Made by a program: the position numbers and the translations under genes. Positions 14,989 through 21,000 of a stretch of DNA of 42,360 nt are shown one piece after another. Origin of the DNA: a virus; IMG/VR virus record IMGVR_UViG_3300031951_000384, positions 1 through 42,360 of that record; one strand, written 5' to 3'. Each line of letters opens with the position of its first letter. The first letter of the stretch is position 1. The notes under the pieces were generated by a model, which did no database searches, was not told where the DNA came from, and saw only the letters and a list, made by a program, of their open reading frames with translations.

Positions 14989-15671
14989 ATTACTACAGTT
15001 CTGTTGTACCCTCGGTTTTCTAAAGGAGAAATACACTCTGGGTAGTGCCTACCAATGCAGTCTTTTCTTACGTACGTTGGGACTCCTAAGAATTCCTTAG
15101 CGTCCATAGCGTAGCATGGGTCGTCGCTCAAAGACCAATCCCATCTCCAGCGAATTCTTGAGTAAACCCTTTTTGAAGCAAGTAAATAACCAGCTGTATT
15201 CCAATGTTCTTGTACTGGAAATGGGTATTTGTCAACAACAGGCCCTGATAGGCAGTATGTGCCCACTTCACCACCTACTAAATCGTGGTTCATTTCAAGA
15301 AGTTTGGGGAAAGTCTGCTGATCAGGAGTTGTGTCAGAGTCTAGGAACAAAATATGACTGGCGTGCCTTGCTAATGCAAAATCTTGCACAATATTCCTTC
15401 CAGCGCATATATGCGGGATTCTATTGCCACTAGTAACCTCAGTCCTGGTGTCATCGTAAGAATATGAGAAATATTGACCGTTTATTAGGTTTAAAGAGTC
15501 AATTAATGGCTTAAATGGCTCTAATCCGCGCTTATCTACCTCAATAGCAGCAAAATAGCAAACCTCTTCGTTGTGGCTGGCTTTAAGCAATTCAAGGTTA
15601 GTAAGCCAACTTGCCCAAAGTGGCTGTTGGTCCATTGCAAAAGCAGTTAAAGTGGTACCCACTACGATCAT
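14985..15671 (-). CDS. Glycosyltransferase, GT-A type
   Basis: 228 residues; perfect TAGGAGG site six bases before ATG. The N-terminal strand-loop (VVGTTLTAFAMDQQPLWASWL) is followed by RNIVQDFALARHASHILFLDSDT, which contains the DxD motif (FLDSDT, ~109-114), and later WDWSLSDDPCYAMDAKEFLG with acidic candidates for the catalytic base. The motif set is close to phage-encoded GT-A enzymes found beside virion genes. Acceptor unknown; with two others in the same island, a multi-sugar decoration is inferred. Confidence 0.75.
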   Translation of the reverse strand: MIVVGTTLTAFAMDQQPLWASWLTNLELLKASHNEEVCYFAAIEVDKRGLEPFKPLIDSLNLINGQYFSYSYDDTRTEVTSGNRIPHICAGRNIVQDFALARHASHILFLDSDTTPDQQTFPKLLEMNHDLVGGEVGTYCLSGPVVDKYPFPVQEHWNTAGYLLASKRVYSRIRWRWDWSLSDDPCYAMDAKEFLGVPTYVRKDCIGRHYPECISPLENRGYNRTVVI

Positions 15672-15736
15672 TATGCCTCCTAGTTTAACTATTTATGATT
15701 TTTAAGCAATTTTTAGCCTAAAACACCTAATTTACA

Positions 15737-16228
15737 CTATTTTTCCTCGTTTGCTGACTGTTCAAGGGCTTTTATACCCTCTTGAACGTCATCATACTGC
15801 CTAACTGCTGTCTTTGTTATGTCACCAGTGGGTCCAGCTAGTCGACTTACCATACCGCGCTCGACCATTTCGGCTCTTTTACGAGATGAAACACCCCAAA
15901 ATGGTGATTTAACAGGCCCTTTAGGCCCAATTATGTTAACTTGCCAGTCAGATGAGCCCTCATAAAGTGGTGTTATGTGAGTTTTTACGGATGGTTGATC
16001 TAGTGAGTCTTCACCAATAGCGTATTCTCGGTGTGTTCTTTGCCCATCATCCGATGTTAAGTCTCTAACCATCGTAAAATGCATGTCCTGAGCGTAGAAT
16101 TGTCGTGGGTTTAGAGGAGAAACCTTCTTACGCCCACTCATGCTCGGGTGGTTACGCCTGCGCACTTCCTGAGGAGTAGACTCATCTGGCTCGTCGTCAC
16201 CTTCGTCGTCGTCAAATGTTGTGTTCAT
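15737..16228 (-). CDS. Hypothetical protein
   Basis: 163 residues. Residues 1-40 are acidic then basic and disordered (MNTTFDDDEGDDEPDEST, RRRNHPSMSGRKK). Residues ~41-130 look globular with several strands (FYAQDMHFTMVRDL, DWQVNIIGPKGP, FWGVSSRKRAEMVERGMVSR), and the C-terminus is a charged helix. No known motif. It overlaps no neighbour and is followed by an AT-rich spacer; probably virion-related by position in the late block. Confidence 0.6.
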   Translation of the reverse strand: MNTTFDDDEGDDEPDESTPQEVRRRNHPSMSGRKKVSPLNPRQFYAQDMHFTMVRDLTSDDGQRTHREYAIGEDSLDQPSVKTHITPLYEGSSDWQVNIIGPKGPVKSPFWGVSSRKRAEMVERGMVSRLAGPTGDITKTAVRQYDDVQEGIKALEQSANEEK

Positions 16229-16249
16229 AGCTCATCCTTAATACAATAA

Positions 16250-16606
16250 TTAGCAATTTCCGCCGTTACACGCGCAGTTGTTGCTTCCGTGAGAAAAGCT
16301 CCCGTATCTGGTGTTAGTAGAACATGCTTTCCAGTCAGGTTTGTTAATAACGTTACCTTCATCGTCCATGCGGTCCACATCAGGGTTGGTCCTGTAGAAC
16401 CACTCAGCATTCAGTTTGGCGTCATTTGCAGGCTTAGACAATGCTTCATAGCGTTTATTATGCTCAGCTATCTCTTTACGCTTCTTACCAATTAGATTGT
16501 GTTCAGTAATATCATTAATTCGACTAGGGTTATAACCTTTATACGGGTCGTCACGGTACCCAGCCTTCAATACTTCTTCATCAGACAGTTTTTTCATTTT
16601 AGCCAT
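16250..16606 (-). CDS. Hypothetical protein with Cys-rich C-terminus
   Basis: 118 residues from ATG at 16606 (GAGG six to nine bases upstream; a TTG start at 16621 is less likely). The body is hydrophilic and helical (MAKMKKLSDEEVLKAGYRDD, KRKEIAEHNKRYEALSK). The last residues, ACSTNTRYGSFSHGSNNCAC followed by NGGNC, hold four cysteines and could bind a metal or form disulfides. No family recognised. Confidence 0.6.
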   Translation of the reverse strand: MAKMKKLSDEEVLKAGYRDDPYKGYNPSRINDITEHNLIGKKRKEIAEHNKRYEALSKPANDAKLNAEWFYRTNPDVDRMDDEGNVINKPDWKACSTNTRYGSFSHGSNNCACNGGNC

Positions 16607-16658
16607 AATCGCCTCAGTCAAACCCGCAAATTTTTACTACCCCAACTATACTTCAATC

Positions 16659-17504
16659 TCACGTTGGGAAGTATTCGTCTGGGTGGATCTTGGCCCAAGT
16701 ACCAGTGCTAAGGTCAACTACGTCTTCTGCAACATCGTGACCTCTACGAGATTGCTGTATTATTTTAAGGAATTGTGGACTAAACCTCTCTGGGTCCCAA
16801 CCTCTCAGCTGTGGCTGATGTACAGGGTTTGCTAATGCGTGTTCCATTATTTCACGAGCTCTTGGAGAACTGGGGTCGCGCAGAACCCCCCGTACTCTGT
16901 GTCTTAACTCGCCCATGGCCTCTCTAAAGTTACTACTCTGTGTGTCATCTCCAAATGCTTGCCACTTTGCGTCTTCCACAGTATACCCCCAATGCGGGTC
17001 GTGCTCGGCAGCAATAAGTTTTGCGGTAAACGCATCATGTTCGTTTCTCCACCCAGGCTCTCCAGGTATGATATCTATATGATGGGTATATGGCATTCTA
17101 GTAGATATTAAGTGCGTACTGGCAGATTCGACATCTTTATCTACATTCCCCGACCTAACACGGTTGGTGTAGTCGTTTACGTCTTTGTAGCCGAAACGTA
17201 AAGCTGCAGTGTTAGCCTCATCTAGGTGACCTGATGTGTGGATCAGCCCTTCATCATGTTCGTCAACCCTGATCAGATTGCTAGGTACGTGTTGTTCCCC
17301 TCTAGTTGGAGAAATATACATTCGTTTGTTACTAAATACTGGGTGAGTAGAAGCAACATTCCCCATACCAGAGGTAAATGAGGTTAGTCTACGTATATGA
17401 GCTTCAGGGTCAGCGAGACGGAAAGTTCTGTTACGATCAAATGACCCCCCAAAGTCATCAGCATCAACCCAGGTTTCTTTACTATTCCTCAGTAATTCAG
17501 CCAT
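16659..17504 (-). CDS. Hypothetical protein, first gene of the left minus-strand block
   Basis: 281 residues, ribosome site AGGAGG eight bases before ATG. It is His- and Asp-rich (VDEHDEGLIHTSGHLDE, THHIDIIPGEPGWRNEHDAF, AAEHDPHWGYTVED), contains many short helices, and ends GTWAKIHPDEYFPT. The spread of His and acidic residues could form a metal site, but I cannot assign the fold. A TATAAT box lies 27 bases before its start, so it may head a transcript. Possibly a virion-associated protein. Confidence 0.6.
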   Translation of the reverse strand: MAELLRNSKETWVDADDFGGSFDRNRTFRLADPEAHIRRLTSFTSGMGNVASTHPVFSNKRMYISPTRGEQHVPSNLIRVDEHDEGLIHTSGHLDEANTAALRFGYKDVNDYTNRVRSGNVDKDVESASTHLISTRMPYTHHIDIIPGEPGWRNEHDAFTAKLIAAEHDPHWGYTVEDAKWQAFGDDTQSSNFREAMGELRHRVRGVLRDPSSPRAREIMEHALANPVHQPQLRGWDPERFSPQFLKIIQQSRRGHDVAEDVVDLSTGTWAKIHPDEYFPT

Positions 17505-17786
17505 GGTTTACCTCCTAATAGAATAGGTCTATTATAGCTCACTTGTCGGTTGGGCGGCTTTACGATGTAACCGGTTAAGTTGCAGAATAGGGCTATTGCG
17601 TAGTTGGGTGCTCATTGGGGGCTGGGCCCTACGGGGGAGACGTCTGGCTGGTCGTCATAATGGTGGTAGGTAGGGAACACGCACCTAGCGACGCAAGTCG
17701 CGTAGCACGCAAGTGCTTGGTCGTGCCCCCACTTAGGCTCATTCCCGAGCCGAATAATGCCTACGGGCAGGAAGGTATGGCAACTC
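17505..17786 (+). promoter_or_regulatory. Divergent intergenic region with three leader hairpins
   Basis: This 282-base region separates the left minus block from the central plus block and holds no supported gene. Close to the plus-strand gene it has three short hairpins in a row: 17688-17701 (GCGAC-GCAA-GTCGC), 17704-17717 (AGCAC-GCAA-GTGCT), both capped by the same GCAA tetraloop of the stable GNRA class, and 17736-17751 (GGCTC-ATTCCC-GAGCC). They probably form a structured 5' leader for the gene at 17787. No plus-strand promoter could be identified with confidence. Confidence 0.5.
17531..17536 (-). promoter_or_regulatory. Possible -10 box (TATAAT) of the left minus-strand block
   Basis: TATAAT lies on the minus strand 27 bases before the ATG at 17504, with a ribosome site between. 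No convincing -35 hexamer stands 16-18 bases upstream, similar to the boxes at 14306 and 12894. A phage-specific or alternative sigma factor recognising mainly the -10 region is a possible explanation. Confidence 0.4.
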
Positions 17787-18377
17787 ATGTCCACACTAAT
17801 CAGCAGGTTGGCGGAGGGTATCCGCCGACACGGTGCGTTCCAGACCGCTCGCGCGGCTGCGGAGACATTCTTCGCGGACCTCGCCAAGGTGGCGAACGAG
17901 ATCGCTCAACTCTCTCCGGAGAAGGTCGAAACCTCGGAAGTCGCCAAGGCGTGGACGGAAACCATCGGCAAGGCTCCGAACGGATTCGGGCGACTCATCG
18001 TCGCATTCGGACGGTTCGCGTCGCTCCCGAACACCGTGTCGTCGCTCGCCGGTTCTCAGCCATTCACCAACTACTACGGTGCGTTCCAACTCCTGATGGA
18101 GAAGGAAGTGGACCAAGTGGAACTGGCATTGGCAACTGCCAAGACGCAGAAGAACGCTTACACGTTGCTTCAGCGGATTGGCAAGGAGACCAAGAGCAAG
18201 GATGAACTGACCAATGAGCAGTACCAAGTCCAGATGGACAAGGTGTCTCAGACGTGGTTCGACCATGCCGCCAAGGTGTGTGCTCTCGACACCCTGACTC
18301 CTGAGGGACGCAAGTTCCTTGAGCGTCTCGTGGCGATGAGCAATCTCGCCTCCGCCAAGTTGGGCGTCAACGCCTGA
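17787..18377 (+). CDS. GC-rich hypothetical protein, monocistronic
   Basis: 196 residues from ATG at 17787 (AGGAAGG about eleven bases upstream); an ATG thirty bases earlier in frame has no ribosome site. The protein is almost wholly helical and Ala-rich (FQTARAAAETFFADLAKVAN), with one Cys and no membrane segment or known motif. Codons are visibly richer in G and C at third positions (ctc, gtc, atc) than in the surrounding genes, suggesting a different origin or strong expression. A structured leader and a strong terminator isolate it as its own transcript. Function unknown. Confidence 0.7.
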   Translation: MSTLISRLAEGIRRHGAFQTARAAAETFFADLAKVANEIAQLSPEKVETSEVAKAWTETIGKAPNGFGRLIVAFGRFASLPNTVSSLAGSQPFTNYYGAFQLLMEKEVDQVELALATAKTQKNAYTLLQRIGKETKSKDELTNEQYQVQMDKVSQTWFDHAAKVCALDTLTPEGRKFLERLVAMSNLASAKLGVNA

Positions 18378-18390
18378 CCTGATGAGGAGT

Positions 18391-18424
18391 AATGCCCCCC
18401 AGAAATGGGGGGCATTATTTCTTT
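18391..18424 (+). terminator. Strong intrinsic terminator
   Basis: A perfect ten-pair stem AATGCCCCCC/GGGGGGCATT with a six-base loop (AGAAAT) is followed by ATTTCTTT on the plus strand. It begins 14 bases after the stop of the preceding gene. The minus-strand reading lacks a T tract, so it acts on plus-strand transcripts. Confidence 0.9.
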
Positions 18425-18427
18425 GCC

Positions 18428-18458
18428 TCTGCCACGACCGTGTTTCTGCCACGACCGT
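18428..18458. repeat. 14-base direct repeat, two copies
   Basis: TCTGCCACGACCGT occurs at 18428-18441 and 18445-18458, a 17-base period, directly after the terminator. Function unknown; possible protein-binding site. Confidence 0.7.
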
Positions 18459-18544
18459 AGTGTGTGGAGCATCTCTGCTCCCTGCGTCTGGCTGGACCGG
18501 ATAGCGTCGCAAACGGCGCGCCGTCCAGTACGAGGTGCCTAGTG

Positions 18545-18615
18545 TGACAATTGTCATAGCCATGTGACAAATGTCTCACCGTGTGGCAATTGTCACTACC
18601 ATGTGACAAATGTCA
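18545..18615. promoter_or_regulatory. Four phased palindromic boxes (TGACA-NN-TGTCA)
   Basis: Twelve-base boxes lie at 18545-18556 (TGACAATTGTCA, perfect), 18565-18576 (TGACAAATGTCT), 18584-18595 (TGGCAATTGTCA) and 18604-18615 (TGACAAATGTCA, near perfect). Their starts are 20, 19 and 20 bases apart, two helical turns, so bound dimers would align on one face of the DNA. Central bases alternate ATT and AAT. This is a typical arrangement for cooperative binding by a dimeric regulator or an origin-binding initiator. The cognate protein is not identified. Confidence 0.8.
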
Positions 18616-18623
18616 CAACTTGT

Positions 18624-18738
18624 GCCTATGTATGGGCCTATGCTTTCGTTGTACAACGTTATCTGAGTGCAACGTCTGCTTTAGCACTACTCACCCCCCG
18701 TTTGTAGTTGCTATTAGCACATAGGCGTATACATAGCA
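18624..18738. repeat. Imperfect 20-base inverted repeat flanking ~75 bases
   Basis: GCCTATGTATGGGCCTATGC at 18624-18643 matches the reverse complement of 18719-18738 (TGCTATGTATACGCCTATGT) at most positions, sharing CTATGTAT and GCCTATG blocks. Between them lie the palindrome GTTGTACAAC and other small symmetric elements. It could extrude as a cruciform or fold as RNA. Confidence 0.65.
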
Positions 18739-18875
18739 TAAGCCAGTGTGTGTTGATCGCCGTCTTACCCCCTTGCGAGACTGGCTGATCCATGCACTGG
18801 CAAGATCTTATTGACTGTATCAACCATTGACTCCACCATGATTGAGTGGAGCATTATCAGGAAGGGCAAAAAATA

Positions 18876-19124
18876 ATGAACATCAAGGAAATTGAGGAGT
18901 TGGCGCTCCTCTTGGAGGGGGAAAACCCCTCAAGCCATGGTGAGTGGCTCAGGCTCAGGGCAGACGCCCTGACCGCTTTGACTTGGCTGACCCAAGCGAG
19001 TGGGCCACGTGTCACGCCCGAGAACCAGCCCGTGGCTGAGCGCCTCCAGTGCATCTACAGGGGTGCAAACATCGGAATCGGTCAGTACGTGGCGAAGCCT
19101 CGGCTTTGCCTCAACAAGATCTGA
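18876..19124 (+). CDS. Hypothetical 82-residue protein
   Basis: ATG at 18876 with AGGAAGGG about ten bases upstream. Sequence begins MNIKEIEELALLLEGENPSS, is helical in the first two thirds (GEWLRLRADALTALTWLTQA), and carries one Cys in LQCIYRG and another near the C-terminus. No membrane segment or recognised motif. It lies alone between the repeat region and a hairpin-rich spacer. Confidence 0.55.
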   Translation: MNIKEIEELALLLEGENPSSHGEWLRLRADALTALTWLTQASGPRVTPENQPVAERLQCIYRGANIGIGQYVAKPRLCLNKI

Positions 19125-19335
19125 TCAAAAGGCACGAGACAGGACTTCCCCCTTCTGTCGGGACTAACTGGGGCTTGCCACCCGTCAATCAGATGCCTCT
19201 GAGCAAGGCATAACAATACTGCTCAACCCACCCCTCTGCGGGTAATATTATGCGGAGGGCCGGTGCGGTAGTCGTGGATAAGCCGCATCCGTTATGCACC
19301 ACGCCGACCTGAGTATGTCGTAAAAATGCTCACTT
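19125..19335 (+). other. Hairpin-rich spacer before tRNA-Met
   Basis: No supported gene. Hairpins visible by inspection: GACAG/CTGTC (19138-19159), ATGCCT/AGGCAT (19193-19211), CCCTCTGC/GCGGAGGG with one G-U (19232-19259) and TGCGG/CCGCA (19264-19287). The second and third are stable enough to form in RNA. They may belong to the 5' part of a tRNA precursor transcript or terminate the gene at 19124. No clear promoter seen. Confidence 0.4.
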
Positions 19336-19408
19336 GGGGCGTTAGCTCAGTGGTTAGAGCAGGGAACTCATAATTCCTCGGTCGTAGGTTCGATCCCTAC
19401 ACGCCCCA
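19336..19408 (+). tRNA. tRNA-Met (anticodon CAU; Ile2 cannot be excluded)
   Basis: A 73-base cloverleaf: acceptor GGGGCGT/ACGCCCC, D arm GCTC-AGTGGTTA-GAGC, anticodon stem GGGAA/TTCCT (one G-U) with loop CTCATAA, T arm GTAGG-TTCGATC-CCTAC, discriminator A. CCA is not encoded. CAU reads AUG; the acceptor begins with G-C, and the anticodon-loop context is like elongator Met. If C34 were lysidine-modified it would read AUA, but the phage has its own UAU tRNA for that codon. Confidence 0.9.
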
Positions 19409-19434
19409 CTCCACTAACAGAAAGGGGGCGCAAA

Positions 19435-19650
19435 ATGCGCTTTTGTGGTGAGATAGAGTACATGACCCGCAAGGGTCCTGTGCACAGTGACGTGTGTCAC
19501 GAATGTGGTGAGCTGGAGAAAGAGTCCAGCCCGCTGGTCGACAAGGAGTTCTATCATAAACTCCTTGACGAGTGGCTTGCCAAGAGTTGTGGCACCGGCT
19601 TCTTCTGGATCGGTGATCCGGAAGCGATTCGTCGCAACTTCAAGGGCTGA
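19435..19650 (+). CDS. Hypothetical 71-residue protein with CHEC motif
   Basis: ATG at 19435, 26 bases after the tRNA, with a GGGGG site seven bases upstream. MRFCGEIEYMTRKGPVHSDV is followed by CHEC (a single CxxC knuckle) plus Cys4 and Cys52, enough to bind a metal or to form disulfides. The C-terminal half is a helix-rich Phe/Trp segment (FYHKLLDEWLAKS, GFFWIGDPEAIRRNF). No family recognised. Confidence 0.55.
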   Translation: MRFCGEIEYMTRKGPVHSDVCHECGELEKESSPLVDKEFYHKLLDEWLAKSCGTGFFWIGDPEAIRRNFKG

Positions 19651-20183
19651 GATCTGGGCGGTGATGTACAGCCGACCTAGGCACTAAGTGCATGGTTCTG
19701 CAGGACCATAAGTGTGCAGGCACGCAATAGAAACGTGTTGGGTGTATCCCATAGGGTAGTGGTTCATAAACCAAAGCACGTGTAATGGCTTCCCGTTTCT
19801 ATATTACACAGGTTGCAGCCGTGGGCAGTATCACGGCAAGCGTAGTAACAGGCCTACAATATGGTAGGTAATCCTAACACTGTTACTGTCGTGTAGTGCT
19901 GGCCAAATCGTAATGTGACGTGATGTAGCACATCAAGACAACCAGCGCGAAAGCACCATACCTCAGGTGTTATAAGTGAGGTTTAACATCATAGTCGTGG
20001 CTGCTAGAAATCAGTCACTACCTGCGTGTCGTCGGGCAGGTAGCCATAAGAGTAATGCGGCAATGGGCTAGTAATAACTGTAAGTTGCATTAGAGTTGAG
20101 AAGATACTATAACTTGCGAACCTAGGTCGTAGGTTAAGATCGAGGGACTTCCAGCACATGCTTGTTACACCCACCGATGGCAT
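19651..20183 (+). other. 533-base non-coding region with serial hairpins
   Basis: No open frame with supportive features on either strand. Hairpins with perfect or near-perfect stems: ATGGTTC/GGACCAT (19692-19709), GCCGTG/CACGGC (19818-19837), CCTAC/GTAGG (19853-19868), TGATGT/ACATCA (19921-19935), ACCTCA/TGAGGT (19960-19982), CTACCTGC/GCAGGTAG (20018-20043), AACCTA/TAGGTT (20119-20135), and a longer pair GTAAGTT/AACTTGC (20080-20117). Lying between two tRNAs, it may be a processed transcript, degenerate tRNAs, or one or more small structured RNAs. It resembles no RNA family that I recognise. Confidence 0.5.
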
Positions 20184-20256
20184 GCACCAGTAGCTCAATG
20201 GATAGAGCAACAGACTTCTAATCTGTAGGTTGTAGGTTCGACCCCTGCCTGGTGCG
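20184..20256 (+). tRNA. tRNA-Arg (anticodon UCU)
   Basis: Cloverleaf of 73 bases: acceptor GCACCAG/CTGGTGC, D arm GCTC-AATGGATA-GAGC, anticodon stem ACAGA/TCTGT with loop CTTCTAA giving UCU, T arm GTAGG-TTCGACC-CCTGC (one G-U), discriminator G. It decodes AGA (and AGG by wobble), codons that are rare in GC-rich actinobacterial hosts but used by this AT-richer phage. Confidence 0.95.
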
Positions 20257-20261
20257 CTGGT

Positions 20262-20369
20262 TGTAGCAGCTAGCCCATGTCCTTTTGGGTGAAGAGGGAC
20301 CTGCGCTTGGAACATGGCGTTTTACACTCAGTTTTTTCATGAGGCTGAGAAAGGTAACTCGCTGCTACA
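20262..20369 (+). ncRNA. Candidate three-stem structured RNA or leader
   Basis: A perfect nine-pair outer stem (TGTAGCAGC at 20262-20270 with GCTGCTACA at 20361-20369) encloses two further stems: CCATGTCC with GGAACATGG (20275-20317, one bulged A) and CTCAG with CTGAG (20327-20349). It starts six bases after the tRNA-Arg and ends 30 bases before the zinc-protein start. The nested arrangement resembles a three-way junction, which could be a 5' leader regulating the downstream gene or a processed small RNA. Seen by hand pairing only; no known class assigned. Confidence 0.45.
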
Positions 20370-20398
20370 GCCAACCAATCCAACAGCAAGGGAGGAAA

Positions 20399-20569
20399 GT
20401 GAAATTCATCTGTGTTTACAAATGTGGTCACGAAGACCACGCCGAAGTAGACCACCCATACGAGGATAGGGTTTACAACAACCCATCACTGTGTGCAAAG
20501 TGTGCATCAAAAGCAAGTGAAAAGCGAGCCCAAGCGGCTAGCCGAGAGAAGAGAGGGGTGAAGAAATGA
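20399..20569 (+). CDS. 56-residue zinc protein (CGH...CxxC), GTG start
   Basis: GTG at 20399 follows GGGAGGAAA. Sequence begins MKFICVYKCGHEDHAEVDH (Cys5, Cys9, His11) and later LCAKC (Cys38/Cys41), so Cys9, His11 and the two Cys of CAKC could hold one zinc; a basic Ala/Lys/Arg tail follows. The layout CGH-x(n)-CxxC is shared with the gene at 20854. Probably a small DNA- or RNA-binding or adaptor protein. An in-frame ATG at 20285 is too far upstream and would span the structured leader. Confidence 0.65.
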   Translation: MKFICVYKCGHEDHAEVDHPYEDRVYNNPSLCAKCASKASEKRAQAASREKRGVKK

Positions 20570-20736
20570 TAATGGAACTGATGATTATAGCCAGCTTTGT
20601 GCTGGCTGTGTTTTCGTACGATGAGTCTTGGAGCCTATTTGCTCTGGGCTTTTTTGTTGCTTCGATCATACCTTGGATGATCAAAGAAGTGACTGAGTGG
20701 TACGACGAGGAGTGGCGCAACCGCTACGACGACTGA
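20566..20736 (+). CDS. 56-residue membrane protein
   Basis: Overlaps the previous stop as ATGA. Residues ~4-17 (ELMIIASFVLAVFS) and ~23-39 (SLFALGFFVASIIPWMI) form two hydrophobic helices; the C-terminus is acidic and Trp/Tyr-rich (EVTEWYDEEWRNRYDD). Short of the usual ORF cutoff but supported by translational coupling and a clean membrane pattern. Possible roles include host membrane modulation or superinfection exclusion; none proven. Confidence 0.6.
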   Translation: MIMELMIIASFVLAVFSYDESWSLFALGFFVASIIPWMIKEVTEWYDEEWRNRYDD

Positions 20737-20765
20737 ACCCTCTGGTAAACAAGCCAGGGGTTTAC

Positions 20766-20818
20766 CCACCCTGGCTACTGGGCAATACCATGCTCAGTAT
20801 TCAGGGTGGTTTTTCTTT
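20766..20818 (+). terminator. Strong intrinsic terminator with long stem
   Basis: CCACCCTG at 20766-20773 pairs with CAGGGTGG at 20802-20809; an inner ACTG/CAGT extends the stem. A run TTTTTCTTT follows on the plus strand. An additional smaller hairpin, AACCC-CTGG with CCAG-GGGTT, lies just upstream (20737-20763). Ends the small operon that contains the genes at 20399 and 20566. Confidence 0.85.
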
Positions 20819-20853
20819 GCCAAAATTCCGACCGTGAAACTTTCAGGAGAAAA

Positions 20854-21000
20854 TTGACCACAATACATAAAACCCAGTATTCGTGCGGCCACTTGCTTAC
20901 TGAGTTACTCAGAGCTGGCCGTAAGAAGACAGTAATCAAAACCAACCCATGCAATTGCCCTCCGTGCCGGAGGCGTTACAACAAGGAGAAAGCCAGATGA
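20854..21000 (+). CDS. 48-residue zinc protein (CGH...CxxC), TTG start
   Basis: AGGAGAAAA precedes the TTG at 20854. The sequence reads MTTIHKTQYSCGHLLTELLR, and later NPCNCPPC: Cys11-Gly-His13 and a Cys-Pro-Pro-Cys pair form the same CGH...CxxC metal site as the gene at 20399. The tail is basic (RRRYNKEKAR). It is coupled to the next gene (ATGA). An upstream ATG at 20806 lies inside the terminator and is rejected as start. Confidence 0.65.
   Translation: MTTIHKTQYSCGHLLTELLRAGRKKTVIKTNPCNCPPCRRRYNKEKAR

Larger units (their letters stand above)
18425..18875. other. Non-coding repeat-rich region, candidate origin or operator
   Basis: About 450 bases without a supported gene. It contains a 14-base direct repeat, a GC palindrome ACGGCGCGCCGT near 18513, four phased TGACA-N2-TGTCA boxes, a 20-base inverted repeat pair enclosing about 75 bases, a GTTGTACAAC palindrome in the loop between them, a stem AGCCAGT/ACTGGCT (18741-18786), and a CTCCAC/GTGGAG hairpin (18831-18851) just before the next gene. 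Density of symmetric elements in a gene-poor gap at the strand switch is what one expects of a replication origin or a major control region; neither is proven. Confidence 0.5.

Noticed and set aside
17615-18205. 196-codon alternative frame overlapping the GC-rich gene
   Set aside because: Composition is Arg/Gly/His-heavy and irregular, typical of a shadow frame; the chosen frame gives a regular helical protein.
17796-18563. 255-codon minus-strand open frame opposite the GC-rich gene
   Set aside because: It runs through the strong plus-strand terminator, is Arg/Leu-rich without motif, and is opposite to the better-supported gene.
20111-20145. tRNA-like T-arm GGTCGTAGGTT considered as a fourth tRNA
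   Set aside because: No acceptor, D or anticodon arms can be paired around it; only a small hairpin is possible.
18378-20398. Considered a tmRNA, 6S RNA or an attachment site in the tRNA region
   Set aside because: No tag reading frame, no matching conserved termini, and no integrase or duplicated tRNA end is visible in the window.
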